In this document: in pieces, positions 35,455-47,428 of the stretch
Layout: each line of letters begins with the position of its first letter
Numbering within the stretch: the first letter of the stretch is position 1
DNA from: Gymnopus androsaceus JB14
Taxonomy: Eukaryota > Basidiomycota > Agaricomycetes > Agaricales > Omphalotaceae
Length of the DNA: 64,000 nucleotides
Assembly (NCBI GenBank): GCA_009733575.1
Contig: ML769504.1
Location: 75,687-139,686, forward strand
Direction: 5' to 3'
Notes under the pieces: generated by a model
The model's database searches: none
Seen by the model: only the letters and a program-made list of their open reading frames with translations
Told to the model about the DNA's origin: nothing
Program-made: the position numbers and the translations under genes

Positions 35455-35985
35455 TCTATGTTAGATAGATACAATAATTGACTACGCCATCAAGCCATTC
35501 TAGTCTCATTGCCAGCCTACACTCTTGTGATTGGTCCTCAATGTGTTGAGCCTTGCAGCCTAGAATCCAGGAAAGCTCTCTACATACTAGCTCCCCATTA
35601 ATCCAGAGTATCCCTGGATGCACTTGTCTAATCTCTTTTTTTTTTACTTTCAATTGCTACTGTCATTTCAAAGTACTGAAGTTTCCCTGCCGCATCCCTA
35701 CCATGCTATTTCCATTGGAATTGTTCATGCAGTATGAAAGAATTCTCACCCTACACATGACACCTAAAGAACTGAGTTTCCATACATAAAGTAAGGATTA
35801 CTAGACAGCTAATGGCATCACTATAGTGAAAGGATTGTGTCTCCAAAGTAATTAATTGAAATAGAAAGGATAAACTTGATGGATTTCAATTGAATTGGAT
35901 TGAGCTTAAATGGAAATCTTGAAGTAGCAATTTGACTTAAACTAATAACCAAGTTTTATAGAACTCAAGCTAACAAAATCTATTG
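35455..35985 (-). repeat. tRNA-Val-associated repeat, copy 2, with tRNA 5' half
   Basis: An inverted copy of the block at 24.7-25.2 kb. On the minus strand it runs into the 5' half of a tRNA-Val (GGCTTGATGGCGTAGTCAAT ... ATCTATCTAACATAGATGCT) and stops in the intron position. The T arm and 3' acceptor are absent, so there is no functional tRNA here. Confidence 0.8.
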
Positions 35986-36063
35986 AGTACAAAAGCAAAG
36001 AAGTACAGTGAATATAAAATATTTGACATCATGATGCATAAATTCAGCACTCACCAAGCAGGT

Positions 36064-39000
36064 TCAATTTTTTATTGCTTCATTGGATTGCATGGCAGAA
36101 GTTAACAGCTTGCAAATGTCAAGATGTCCATGATTATGAGCAAAATGGAAAGCAGTAAATCCATCATCAGTCTGTGCAGTTGCATTTGCTCCTTTTTCCA
36201 AGAGCTGATTCACAATTTCCAGGTGGCCATTTTGAGCTGCAATTATAAGGGGAGTAGCATTTCTCAAACCAGGAATATCGATGTCTGCTCTATAAGCCAG
36301 CAGAATCTTTACAATGTCAAGGAAACCATTTTGAGATGCTTGTCTTAGAGCAGTGGAAGCATTCTCATTTTGTGCATTTACATTGGCCCCATTCTTCAGC
36401 AGGAGAGAAACAATATCAAAATGGCCTGTTTGAGCAGCAATAACAAGAGGGGTAGTCTTGTGGAATCCTGGGAGCTCGGTGTCGGCCATGTGGTCAAGTA
36501 AGAGCTTGACAATTTCAAAATGACCATTTTGTGATGCTTGTCTCAAAGCAGTTTACCATCCCATCTGGTGCATTCACATTGGCACCATTCTTAATCAGGA
36601 TAGAAACAACATCCAAATGACTTTTTTCTGCAGCAATGAGAAGTGGTGTGTATTTCTTGAATCCAGGAATATCCTTTTCTGCCCCATGTTTCAGCAATAA
36701 CTTGACAATCTCAGAATGGCCATTTTGTGATGCTTGTCTCAAAGCTGTTGAACCAACATGACTTCTTATATTCACATTGGCACATGCTCAATGAAGGATA
36801 GAAACAACATCCAAATGACCTTTTTCTGCAGCAATGAGAAGTGGTGTGTATTTCCTGAATCCAGGAATATCCTTTTCTGCCCCATGTTTAAGCAATAACT
36901 TGACAATCTCATAATGGCCGTTTTGTGATGCTTGTCTCAAAGGTGTTGAACCAACATCACTTCTTATATTCACATTGGTACCATGCTCAATGAGGATAGA
37001 AGCAACATCCAAGTGACCATTTTGTGCAGCACTTAGAAGCGGTGTATATTCGTTAAGTCCTGGTATATCTTTCTCTGCTCCATGGTTCATCAAAAGCTTG
37101 ACAATTTCAAAATGGCCTTTCCGTGATGCATGTCTCAATGGAGTATCACCATCTTCATCCTGTGCATTCACATTGGCACCATTCTCAATCAGAATAGAAA
37201 CAACATCCAAATGACCTTTTTCCACGCCAATTAGAAGTGGCGTGTATTTCTTGAGCCCGGGAATATCCTTTTCTGCTCCATGGTGCATCAAAACCTTAAC
37301 TATTTCAAAGTGGCCATTTCTTGATGCATTTTTCAAAGGAGTATCATCTTCATCCTGAGCATTCACATTGGCCCCATTCTCAATCAGGATAGAAACAATC
37401 TCCAAATGACCTTTTTCAGCAGCAATTAGAAGTGGTGTGTATTTCTTGAATCCAGGAATATCCATTTCTGCCCCATGTTTCAGCAATAACTTGACAATCT
37501 CAGAATGGCCATTTTGTGATGCTTGTCTCAACGGTGTTGAACCAGCATCACTTCTTACATTCACGTTGGCATCATGCTCAATCAGGATAGAAACAACATC
37601 CAAATGACCATTTTGTGCAGCAATTAGAAGTGGTGTATATTTGTTCAATCCTGGTATATCCTTTTCTGCCCTATGGTTCAGCAAAACCTTAACTATTTCA
37701 AAGTGGTTATTTTGTGATGCTCGCTTCAAAGCAGTATCACCATATTCGGTTTGTGCATTCACATTTGCACTGTTATCAATCAGAATAGAAACAACATCCA
37801 AATGACCTTTTTCCGCAGCAATTAGAAGTGGTGTGTATTTCTTGAGCCCGGGAATATCCTTTTTTGCTCCATGGTGCATCAGAACCTCAACTATTTTAAA
37901 GTGGCCATTTCTTGATGCATTTTTCAAGGGAGTATCGCCATCTTCATCTTGTGCATTCACATTGGCACCATTCTCAATCAGGATAGAAACAACATCTAGA
38001 TGACCATTTTGTGCAGCACTTAGAAGTGGTGTATATTTATTCAATCCTGGTATGTCTTTCTCTGCTCCATGGTTCATCAAAAGCTTGACAATTTCAAAAT
38101 GACCTTTTCGTGATGCATGTCTCAAGGGAGTATCGCCATCTTCATCCTGTGCATTCACATTGGCACCATTCTCAATCAGGATAGAAACAACATCTAGATG
38201 ACCATTTTGTGCAGCACTTAGAAGTGGTGTATATTTATTCAATCCTGGTATATCTTTCTCTGCTCCATGGTTCATCAAAAGCTTGACAATTTCAAAATGG
38301 CCTTTTCGTGATGCATGTCTCAAGGGAGTATCACCATCTTCATCCTGTGCATTCACATTGGCACCACTCTCAATCAGAATAAAAACAACATCCAAGTGAC
38401 CTTTTTCCGCAGCAATTAGAAGTGGTGTGTATTTTTTGAATCCAGGAATATCCATTTCTACCCCATGTTTCAGCAATAACTTGACAATCTCAGAATGGCC
38501 GTTTTGTGATGCATGTCTCAAGGGATTATCACCATCTTCATCCTGTGCATTCACATTGGCACCATTCTTAATCAGGATAGAAACAACATCCAAATGACCT
38601 TTTTCTGCAGCAATTAGAAGTGGTGTGTATTTCCTGAATCCAGGAATATCCATTTCTGCCCCATGTTTCAGCAATAACTTGACAATCTCAGAATGGCCAT
38701 TTTGTGATGCTTGTCTCAATGGTGTTGAACCATCTTCATCCTGCGCATTCACATTGGCACCATGCTCAATCAGAATAGAAACAACATCCAAATGACTATT
38801 GTGTGCAGCAATTAGAAGTGGTGTATATTTTTTAATGCCTGGTATATCCTTTTCTGCCCCATGGTTCAGCAAAAGCTTCACAATTTCAAAATAGTCATTT
38901 TGTGCTGCCTGTCTCAAACCAATGTTCCCATGTTCACTCTTTGTGTTACATCCTTGTACTGCTGCCCCTAATGCTGATCCCCACATTCCTCCTGTGGCAT

Positions 39001-40914
39001 TTACATTTGTTTTGTTTACCAGCCGCTTGACCACAGCTAGAAGGCCACACCAAGCAGCATAATACAATGGTTGAGGCAGTGCAGAGCACAGCCCCACATT
39101 TTTCTGTATCCTCTTCAAATTTCGCCAGTTTCAGGCAATTGATATAAACAGGCCCGTATGATTGGAAGAGCTTAGTTTACATTCTGATATACTTTATCAC
39201 TGTTTGCCATTTTTGCATGTTTATACCAGTGCCGAGCAGCATATCCTGAGATTGGATATTCCTCATTCCATTGCATTGTATCTGCTATTTCTGTGTTGAA
39301 CTGCATCAGATATGCCAAGCAACTTTCTACTATCAATGTGTGACTCAAATATTCATTCATGTGAAACTGTGACACTTCAGTGTTTACATGAGATTTAAGG
39401 TGCTCAGATAGGAGAAAATCCTTCACAGATATATGTGCAAGCTCCACAACATTTTCCACGGGTCTATATGTATGAGTGTTGCACCAAGGGAGGTTATACG
39501 CTCTGGAGAGACTCGGTATCTTTTCTCAAATCTCACTCCATGATCATCATTTACAAAGGCAATGACTTCCCCCAAGGCATCTAATGTCAAAGGTTCCATT
39601 GAAAAACAAAGCCATTGTAGAATGTGCTTTGTATCCTCAATGCGAGAAGGTTCAATTGCTTTAAGTGCTTGAATATAAGTATCATTTAGATTGGCAGGGA
39701 GTTGATTCAAAACAGAATCAACGGCCTTGAGACCTATGCATGACTGCAGTGCAATTAATTGACAATTAGCCCAACGAAACCTAGCATAGCAGTCAGGACA
39801 ACTTTCCAACCGGGATTGATATTGATACTCACATTCCATTTGCCCGTCCAGTTATACTATCTACAATTCGATTTTTCTCTTCAACACTATGACCGCCAAA
39901 TGCATGATCATTCTTCATGGTATAATCCAGGAAGATTTCCACATCAGTGTTTACATTTTCTTTATCAATCAGGACAACTTTTGAACAAAGTTGTTCCAAT
40001 TCATGGGCATAAGAAATATGCGGACGACTTGCTATGAGTAGATGCAAATGGGAGCATGCCATTTTGCTTAGCTCTTCTATAAGCTGGTACATAGGTTTGA
40101 AACCTTGACTCTCCATTTCATCAATTCCATCAATTATTATGAATAATGAATTGACTTCAAGAGCTGAAATGACCTCTATCAAGGTGGCTATTAATTCTCT
40201 CTCACTTGGTTTGCTTTTAAACTTCTTGTGAATATCAAAGAGTTCACATATAGCCAAATATGTTTCTTCTTGTATTGTGATTGAAGAGAGCAGCTGTGAT
40301 AAAAGAGTTGAGACTAGGTTGTTCAAGCTTTGTTTGGATGCATCTCGAAAATCAAAAAAGTAGAATGCCACCAGTTGGTTTTTATGGGCATCCAAACTCT
40401 TCACATGATTGATGATGGCAGATCTGGAAGAAGGTAAGCCATGTTTCAATACAGTCAATTACATTTTAACCTACACTAGCACACTTTTCCCAGAGCCCAC
40501 TATATTTTAATCCTCAGACATGGAGCACAATTCAACTCTGAATCCAGAAACTCACTATTGCCTTGCAGCCAGAGAAGCGAGTTAGGAGTTTGCTTCCAAT
40601 CATTGAATTCCTTTCCTTCCAGAAACCATTCACCAGTTCCAGCTGTTCTTTTGTGAAGAAAAAACTCTTGGCTCTGCAAAGCATTGGAGGGACTCAGCCA
40701 TCTGATAATCTGTTTCATTTCACTCTTTATTTGAATTGCACTCGTCGGAGTTTGAGTGTCACTTGAATCTTGAATTTCCTGTCAGTAACAATGGGATAGT
40801 CCAAAAAACGAACACACAATTATGAATATGCATGATATGTGCATTCTGGAAGGTGGGACGCTCCATGGTAAAATCATGAGCCCCGGTGAACATGTGGGGA
40901 GCAGAGGATGTCAT
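36064..40914 (-). pseudogene. NACHT-ankyrin NLR-like protein, apparently frame-disrupted
   Basis: Fungal NOD-like receptor layout: a short N-terminal motif region (MTSSAPHMFTGAHDFTMERP), NACHT NTPase, then about 28 ankyrin repeats. Small introns rebuild the N-terminus: FQNAHIMHIHN joins EIQDSSDTQTP, and WLQGNMGSGKSVLVSAIINH restores Walker A. Walker B is LFIIIDGIDEME, and ASRPH is the arginine-finger-like segment. Another intron joins RANGM to FRWANCQL. ELAHISVKDFLLSEH is the conserved end of the NACHT region. Frame breaks occur near 39470, between 39175 and 39090, near 36785 (an extra T creates a stop) and near 36555. One or two could be sequencing errors or unrecognised introns, but together they suggest a decaying gene. 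Fungal NLRs act in non-self recognition and regulated cell death. Confidence 0.8.
36790..38880 (-). repeat. Ankyrin-encoding 198-bp superrepeat array
   Basis: The ankyrin region is a tandem array of 66-codon units, each equal to two ankyrin repeats (consensus landmarks YTPLLIAAEKGHLDVVSILI, ENGANVNAQDEDGDTPLRHA and HGAEKDIPG). Adjacent units starting at 37931 and 38129 differ at only a few of 198 bases, and a third begins at 38327. Older units at the edges (36.1-36.5 kb) are much more diverged. Confidence 0.9.
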
Positions 40915-41307
40915 GTTCAATATGAAATGGTGGAAAAATGTGGGCTCTTTCGACCAAGTATTCCTCTTATATAGAGTTTCCAACAAATGATCATATGATT
41001 GTATATTTTAAACAGTACTACCATCAGCAAAACGTGTTCCGTTCAATCTTCTATTGCGACCCATGCAGATGCCAGATAACCCCAGTCACTATTCACTAGC
41101 ATGACAGAATTCGAATCTAAGTTTGACGGCGACGTCAGAAGGTGCAAATGTCAACGATATCGACAGCGTCGATGATGACGGCGCAGTAAGCAGACGAGCT
41201 GACAGGAGCAATAGCATTTTCGGGAACCCGAGGTAGACTCGTTCCCGTCGGCTGTACGGCCCGTTTTTGCCACTTCAAATGACAATCGATCGAAGATCAA
41301 CCAGGAC

Positions 41308-41817
41308 CCCGGATAATACCGCTTGAGCTCTGATCCCAAACAGTCGAAATTCGGCCTTTTTGTATGGCCCGATTTGGACAAAATTCGGCCTTTTGCACCA
41401 TACCTGGTCTGAAAATTTCCGTTTCCGGCCCTTTTGGGCACCATACCTTTGTTTTCCGCCGTTTAAGCGCCCAATAAGCGCCACACTACATTTTCGGTCT
41501 AACTGCAAGCTCATCAGATTAGGCGTCGATAGCTTGGATTTTTCAGCAAACAATCTCTCAAGAAACAAAATTTCTAAGCTCTACATAACTTGCTCTTTGT
41601 TTACTAACTGACCACTCCAAAAATCCAAATTCACCGCAGAATTCGGCCCTTTCGGATCAAACCTGGTCTCGGATCGGTCTTTTTCGGCCTTTACTTACAC
41701 TAGACCTGCCATCCAAAAAGGGCCAAAATTTGGCCTTTGGCATGATACATCACCTCCAAATTTGGCCAAAATCCGGCCTTTTGGGATCAGAGCTCAAGCG
41801 GTATTATATTATCCGGG
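41308..41817. mobile_element. 510-bp MITE, CCCGGATAAT termini
   Basis: The left end is CCCGGATAATACCGCTTGAG, and the right end reverse-complements to CCCGGATAATATAATACCGC; both continue into CTTGAGCTCTGATCCCAAA. The interior has many AATTCGGCCTTTT-like words and no coding frame. No target duplication could be fixed, so the superfamily is open. Confidence 0.75.
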
Positions 41818-42638
41818 ATGCTGATCAACCCATCAAAAGTTGGCGTGAGTCACTGAGGCGAGTGGGACCGAGTCTAAACCCGAGGAAAGTCCGGATAATA
41901 AACCAACCAACTCACCTTTTAACTTCGAAGACGTTGTGAACGATTCACCTTTATATACTAAAGGTCCGACAACAGATCTCACTTGTAAATCTAACTCTGG
42001 ATTGCCAACGCGACTCACAATCACGAAGCTTCCCGGACATGAATAGACTTTACACCGACCCGTTTCTGAATTCTGAAAGAACTCTGGCCCGAAGCTGGCC
42101 CTGGATTTGACTGGATTTCCGTTGGAATTAACGCCTCTAGCGATCAACACATACTAGCCATCGTTCAAATTACCACCACGATCGAACTTCTCTCATTTTA
42201 CTGGACGTCTTCTCGCGCACGTATAACGTTCTCGATCAAATCTCAGGGAATATACTGGGGCATTAGAATCAAACGGTTCGAAGTAGATGGAACGGATTGG
42301 AAGGAAGCGGATTCGTAGCGTCATAGCCGTGGCTTTCTACTTGGGTGAGTCTCTCCGGGTCTTTACCCGTTTCTCGTTACCTACATCCACGTAGATCCAA
42401 ATTTTCTCTCTAATAACCCGAACGCCAGTACGAGGGCCCGCAATGCATTCAAAATTCTCCTTCCAGAACTCCGTCCGATACAAGCAGCACGTACTCCTGC
42501 GCTCCTACTGTGTGTACATCTCAACATCTTCTTCGGTGAAGACGATTCGGCTGCTCTAGGCGGTGAAGCCTGGAATAAAGAGTTGGAATGGTCACGCTGG
42601 CGGAGAGTTGAAGTTTCACTTGAAGCTCTCGGTAGCGT

Positions 42639-43739
42639 TTGAGGAGGTTGGGTTTGGTGGGATTGGATGGGTTTCATCATCCTGTCCGTATCTGTCCCCT
42701 TTTCTGTCTCGTCTCTTTATACTCTTCGACTATTCGCTCACGCACTATGCGCCTCACATGCTTGCCCTTCTCCATCCACCCAATCTTCTTCGCAAATCCA
42801 ATCCTTCATGTTACCTCTCCTACGGTCGTAAACGAAAGAACGAGTACTTTCAGATCCGAGATCCAAAGTCGGAACCATGAAAAAACAGCGTTCAATATTT
42901 CGGTTCGACAGTCGGACCTGCAGGAAGAGTCGGCGATGAGGGAGGAGAAGTTGATGGAGGGGGAGAGAGAGACACTTCGACAGTATTTGGAGGGACGTGG
43001 TTACGCCGTTGAGAGCGAAACTGCAGAGTGATTCTACTAGAACTGGAGACGTTCGTTCTTCGTCGAGATTGGATATGACCGCCGGTATGAGCGAGGTGCG
43101 ATTAAAAGCTGTGACACAGATGGAGGCTGGTATTGGCATGGGTATGGGCACACCAGGAGCATCGGAATTGTATCTGTCAAGGATTACAATGCCCCAGACA
43201 CCACAACACATCCTCCGCCTAAGCGAATCGTCGTTCCCGTACGTTGTCTTCTACAGAGCGACAGACAGACGGAGTACGTGATCTCGAAAAGAATTCCGTA
43301 TCTCTGTACTCGGCGTCATTCTACGTATCCTCTGTTAGATGTAGAGAATGTTATCAACTTCTCTATCTGTCTCGAGATGAATACGGAGACCAAGTCAGTT
43401 TCTTTTTACTTCTCCTTGGAAGAGTCAACGAAGCATTCACGGGACGTGTAATTCCGCACTCGTTTTCACACTCGAAAGGTCTCGGGAACATTCACATGCA
43501 TATCTCATGGGGGCTCGAAGCGCGCCTTTGGCTTTAGCTTGGGCGGGAACGTTGGCAGTAGCTCTGACAGTGACTTGGTCCTCGTAGATTCAGTTTCTGC
43601 GTATACCCTGGTATTCACAGGCGGATGCAGCTTCCGCTTCCGCATCGATTTACTTTTCCTCAGCCTACTGTGTTCCAACTTGAAGTTGGAGGCGGCGTAT
43701 GAAGAACAAGCTCAATGGGAGGCGGTAAATGAAGGATGA
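42639..43739 (+). repeat. Conserved ORF-bearing repeat, copy 2
   Basis: Counterpart of the block at 25.4-26.5 kb in opposite orientation. The open frame begins MRRLGLVGLDGFHHP, as the other begins MRRFGWWFGWSDLV, and contains ERETLRQYLEGRGYAVESE. Reading frame is not conserved throughout. It may be the remains of a host gene of unknown family carried with the tRNA-Val segment. Confidence 0.5.
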
Positions 43740-43815
43740 AGGCAGCAGTGATTCCAAGATACAATTGCTAAGCGAGCTGTAGCAATAAAAATGACGCGAC
43801 CAATAGCGAAAGATA

Positions 43816-43899
43816 TGATTCGACCCGGGCTCGAACCGGGGACCTTCTGTGTAAGCTGAATGTTAGACAGATGCGATAACCAAGCTACGCCATCGAACC
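43816..43899 (-). tRNA. tRNA-Val (anticodon AAC) with 9-nt intron
   Basis: Acceptor stem GGTTCGA/TCGAATC. D arm GCGTAGCTTGGTTATCGC. The anticodon stem TCTGT/ACAGA encloses CTAACA, followed by the intron TTCAGCTTA at the canonical position one base after the anticodon. The T arm CCCGG-TTCGAGC-CCGGG is perfect. A and B boxes are intact. The fold is better than that of the copy at 25.2 kb. Confidence 0.9.
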
Positions 43900-44125
43900 A
43901 TAACGACAGAATGGTTGCCAGTGTAATTATGTGATTCTGCACCTATAGTAGTTAGTATTTTGACCATTTCTGACTCTGTATATCGACATGTTGACCCTCA
44001 TCACTCTGCAGCCAGGAATCCAGACTCTGGCTACCTTCTTGACAATATTTTGTTTTCTACTTTCAATTCACTGTTGATGGTTACAGTCATTTTACTGCGG
44101 TACGAAAGAATCCTCAATCGATAGA
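43900..44125 (-). repeat. tRNA-Val-associated repeat, copy 3 (diverged)
   Basis: Upstream of the tRNA in its own orientation. It carries GAGGATTCTTTCGTACCGCA, an AAAATGACTGTAACCATCAA stretch and TCTGGATTCCTGGCTGC in the same order as copies 1 and 2, but with large deletions. Confidence 0.65.
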
Positions 44126-44375
44126 ACAGAGTCCTACAGAGTCGAACTGAACCGCTCTCCGTTGGACAGTTCATAATCATTTCATATATCACCGTGGCTC
44201 TCGCATCTCACCCAGAATGAATTGTTGGTTTGTACCCAGCTCTACGGCTACAGTACTAGCTACGCCGCTGATTGCCATCCAAGAGATGCAACATTCTATG
44301 ATGTCAATGCAATGAATGCAGAACCTTAGCATTTTAGCATCTCTATAGTGCGTACACGTTTTCCCTTGTCATCGG

Positions 44376-47104
44376 ATGATAAATAGAGTGCTGGTCGCTG
44401 TTTTTTTTTTGCCCACTTTGGCGCTTAGTGGCTCAAACTCGAACATGAACCTCTCAATCAATGTATTACAATGCTTCAATCTGGTTCTACCTGTGAGTAG
44501 AGCGCAATCGATGCTAGGAGGCCCACTGTATTTATCAAATACGGATCGACCAGATTATCACTGCGATTCCAGAACCAATATCGAGCACAATCGTCAGTGC
44601 ACTTCAGCAAGTTCTCGATGCCGTAAACCAGGTGAAATAATATTTCCAGGATTTGGTACTTGTTGCAAAACTAATCCTAGCTATCATGTAGGCTCGGGAT
44701 AACAAGAACCAGTTGAAGGTCTTGTTCTCTCGTGTTTGCGACATCCTAGCGTCTCTCAAGGTTCCGCAAAATTTTGCTGATGAGACGCTTCAGAGGAGTG
44801 TGGAGACCTTGGTTTCGTGCGTCTTTTTTTTTGCTCGAAGAAATTCAAGGCTTCCTCTGATCTCGACTTGGACCAGTAATCTTGAGAGTATCAGAGATTT
44901 TGCGATATCTCTGAAGAACAAGAACCTCTTCAAAGCTATGATACAGTCTAGCGATATCAAGCTAACAATCGAGGAGCTTGAGCGCAACTTGTGGTCATCC
45001 TGTCTTGCGTTCCAGGTGAGCAACTTTTTTTGTCAGCTCGAGCACCGCTCATTCTCTTAAACGCCTGCATTCAGAATTCAGCTCTAATCCGAGCCAATCA
45101 GAAACTTGACGATCTATGGAACCTTGCCAATGATCACAATCGCAATCGAATTTCTGCAGAACAACTTCACACTGCCAAACTTGAAGACCAAAGAGAACAG
45201 CTGGCGATGATTCACGATGCCGTCGCTTCTTTATCTTCCCCATCGACCGATCCAAAAATGCTTGATACGATTCTCGAAACTATCAATGTCGACTCTACGG
45301 TATCGATTACTGGTATGACCGCGTTGCTGGAACGGCACGATACGGGGAGGATTCGATTGAAGGATGCCGAGATTGAATTTCTGAGAGCTGGAATCGCACG
45401 TCTTAACGAGCAAAGATCGGCTATGGAAGTGATAAAGATCAAGTCATGGACTGTTACGAGTTGGGAGGTTGAGAGAGGGTTTTTAATGGGGTCTGATCCA
45501 ACTTCGTTCATAAGGGCTGGAGATGGTTGCGACAAGCGGTTGGTATTGTGGAGTTGAAAGATGCAGAGACGACGGCTCGGTTTGTAAAGGTGAGTTTGGT
45601 GAAATATTTGTCCGTCCGCTGGGCTTATTTGTCGGGATAGGCTTGGAAGAATTTGAGAAGCAACCGTATTCAAGGTTCGAGAGATCTTACTCTCAGCGAT
45701 GCACCTTCTAATCCTTAGCGTAGGATTCCTGGGAGCATCAACTGTGGACAATCCTCCATTCATTCTAATTGAGCCCTCGCATCTCAACATTGTAGAGTAT
45801 GTAAAGGTCTCCGCAAAACCTAATTATCGACGGCTGGCAAGTATAGTTGCACTTAACTCTTGATTGAACCTATTTGAACCTCACCCATCCAGGTTCTTGA
45901 TATTGTGCGTGCACTTGAGTACTTGCACACCCGCATCCCACCTGTCATTCACGGTGGATTGAGACCCGTTGAGCTATCTCTTTCTGTTTCGGAAATACCC
46001 TCTGACTCTCGATTTCTAGGCTACTGTAGATGTTGACAATAAAGGAGTTGTTGTTGTAGGATCTGTGGGTCTGCACCACAGTGACCTGCGGATCTCTGAA
46101 GATGCACGTTCGGACGCGGAGCAGAGCCTCCGCCCGTGGACTGCCCCAGAACTTCTTGAGGATCACACTCTATCTCCAAACACTGCATCCGATATTTTCT
46201 CTCTGGGTGCAATAGTGGCCACACTGATAACACTAATCCAAGAGCGGAATCCTTCCCGCAAATTACCATTGCTAACATCGATAGCAAGGCAATGCACTTC
46301 AGCTGATCCATCAGCGCGCCCAACGCTATCAGATCTCATCAAGCAACTAGAAGCACCAGATTCAAATAGCCAAGCTACAGATTTACTGGCGCCGATGCCC
46401 ACTGTTGATAACGTCACAGAGCTCACCGGATTGCAGAAACGTTGATCGCTGGAGGGTGGTTCCGTATGTTTCTAGGATCCACGCAGAATATAGGGAGCAT
46501 GATGACCGTCTTTATCTTGCATCTGCTCCTTTAGAGGGTTTCAGCGAGCATCCCCTTCGCCAACTGTGCATCGAGGTCAAGTGTCATGATCAAGGCAGAG
46601 AAAATACATGTAAGCTATTCTAGACGGGGATTTCTCCGAACTTCTGATTCTAATTTCCTTTCTGTTTAGCTGCTCGTCAAGCAGATGGCGCTTGGACGTG
46701 GATTGAACTTGCGCTTCTGCGAGAATCAGGACCCCATGGGAAACGAACTCAAGTAAATTTGAAAGACGCTTTGAAAGGACAACCTAGGGGATTTATGATT
46801 GAAGACACTCGATACGAGATCATCCGCTTGCCTTTTGCTGATTCCACTCCTCGAGTGCATCGTGTCAATCTCGACTGGAGGACTCCGTTTATCAAAGTAC
46901 GTCCCTCGCTAGATTTCTTTACTTCTAATATCCTGAATTTACTCAGGAGGCTCGAAGAGGCGATGTTATCGCTCTTCATCCCAAGGCCAGGTAGATTAAG
47001 ACTGTTCTCACCCCGGTAACGCAGCTCTTAATCATCTTTTTAGGTTCCCCGGATGGATGAATTGCATGCATTCTGCCGAAATGCATGTTGTAACTGAACA
47101 ATAG
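44376..47104 (+). CDS. MLKL-like four-helix-bundle protein with pseudokinase domain
   Basis: The N-terminal helical domain (PEPISSTIVSALQQVLDAVN, ARDNKNQLKVLFSRVCDIL, LERNLWSSCLAFQ then NSALIRANQKLDDL) fits the MLKL N-terminal-like bundle of many Agaricomycete proteins. A brace-like coiled coil follows, then a kinase fold with the catalytic residues replaced: the VAIK site reads VGIVELKD, the HRD loop VIHGGLRPVE and the DFG site VGSVGL. Fold landmarks remain: AWKNLRSNRIQGFLGAS, VLDIVRALEYLH, WTAPELL and TASDIFSLGAIVATLI. A C-terminal domain (GAWTWIELALL...RRGDVIALHPKARFPGWMN) ends at the TAG. At least nine exons join in frame with short introns. One base seems to be missing near 45510 before the kinase N-lobe, which is either a real frameshift or a sequence error. 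The start could instead be the methionine at 44445. In animals and plants, MLKL proteins execute lytic cell death; that role here is inference. Confidence 0.7.
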
Positions 47105-47428
47105 AAAATGTACCACACGACCTTAGGGCTCATTTCGTACTGTATGCTTGGCGTCTCGTCATGGATGGACCTTCGGTCTTTGTGGCTCTTCGCTCATCTT
47201 CAACACTGCCCTATTTGAGGCGATGTTAGTCTTGATGATGATTCTGTAACCGGTGTTTATCTTGAAACATACCTTATCTACGAAGTGTATTCATTCGTAA
47301 CTTGTAAGTAAAGCCACTATCATTCCGAATGGAGACTCGATCGAGTATATAATCAGGTGTTCAGGTATTGCTCTCATAAAGCCAAATGCAACATTGAATA
47401 CACTCGCGCACTGTATCATTGTCGACAA
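47105..47428. other. Intergenic between pseudokinase and 7TM gene
   Basis: No gene. It should contain the 3' end of the pseudokinase transcript and the promoter of the 7TM gene; no specific site was recognised. Confidence 0.4.
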
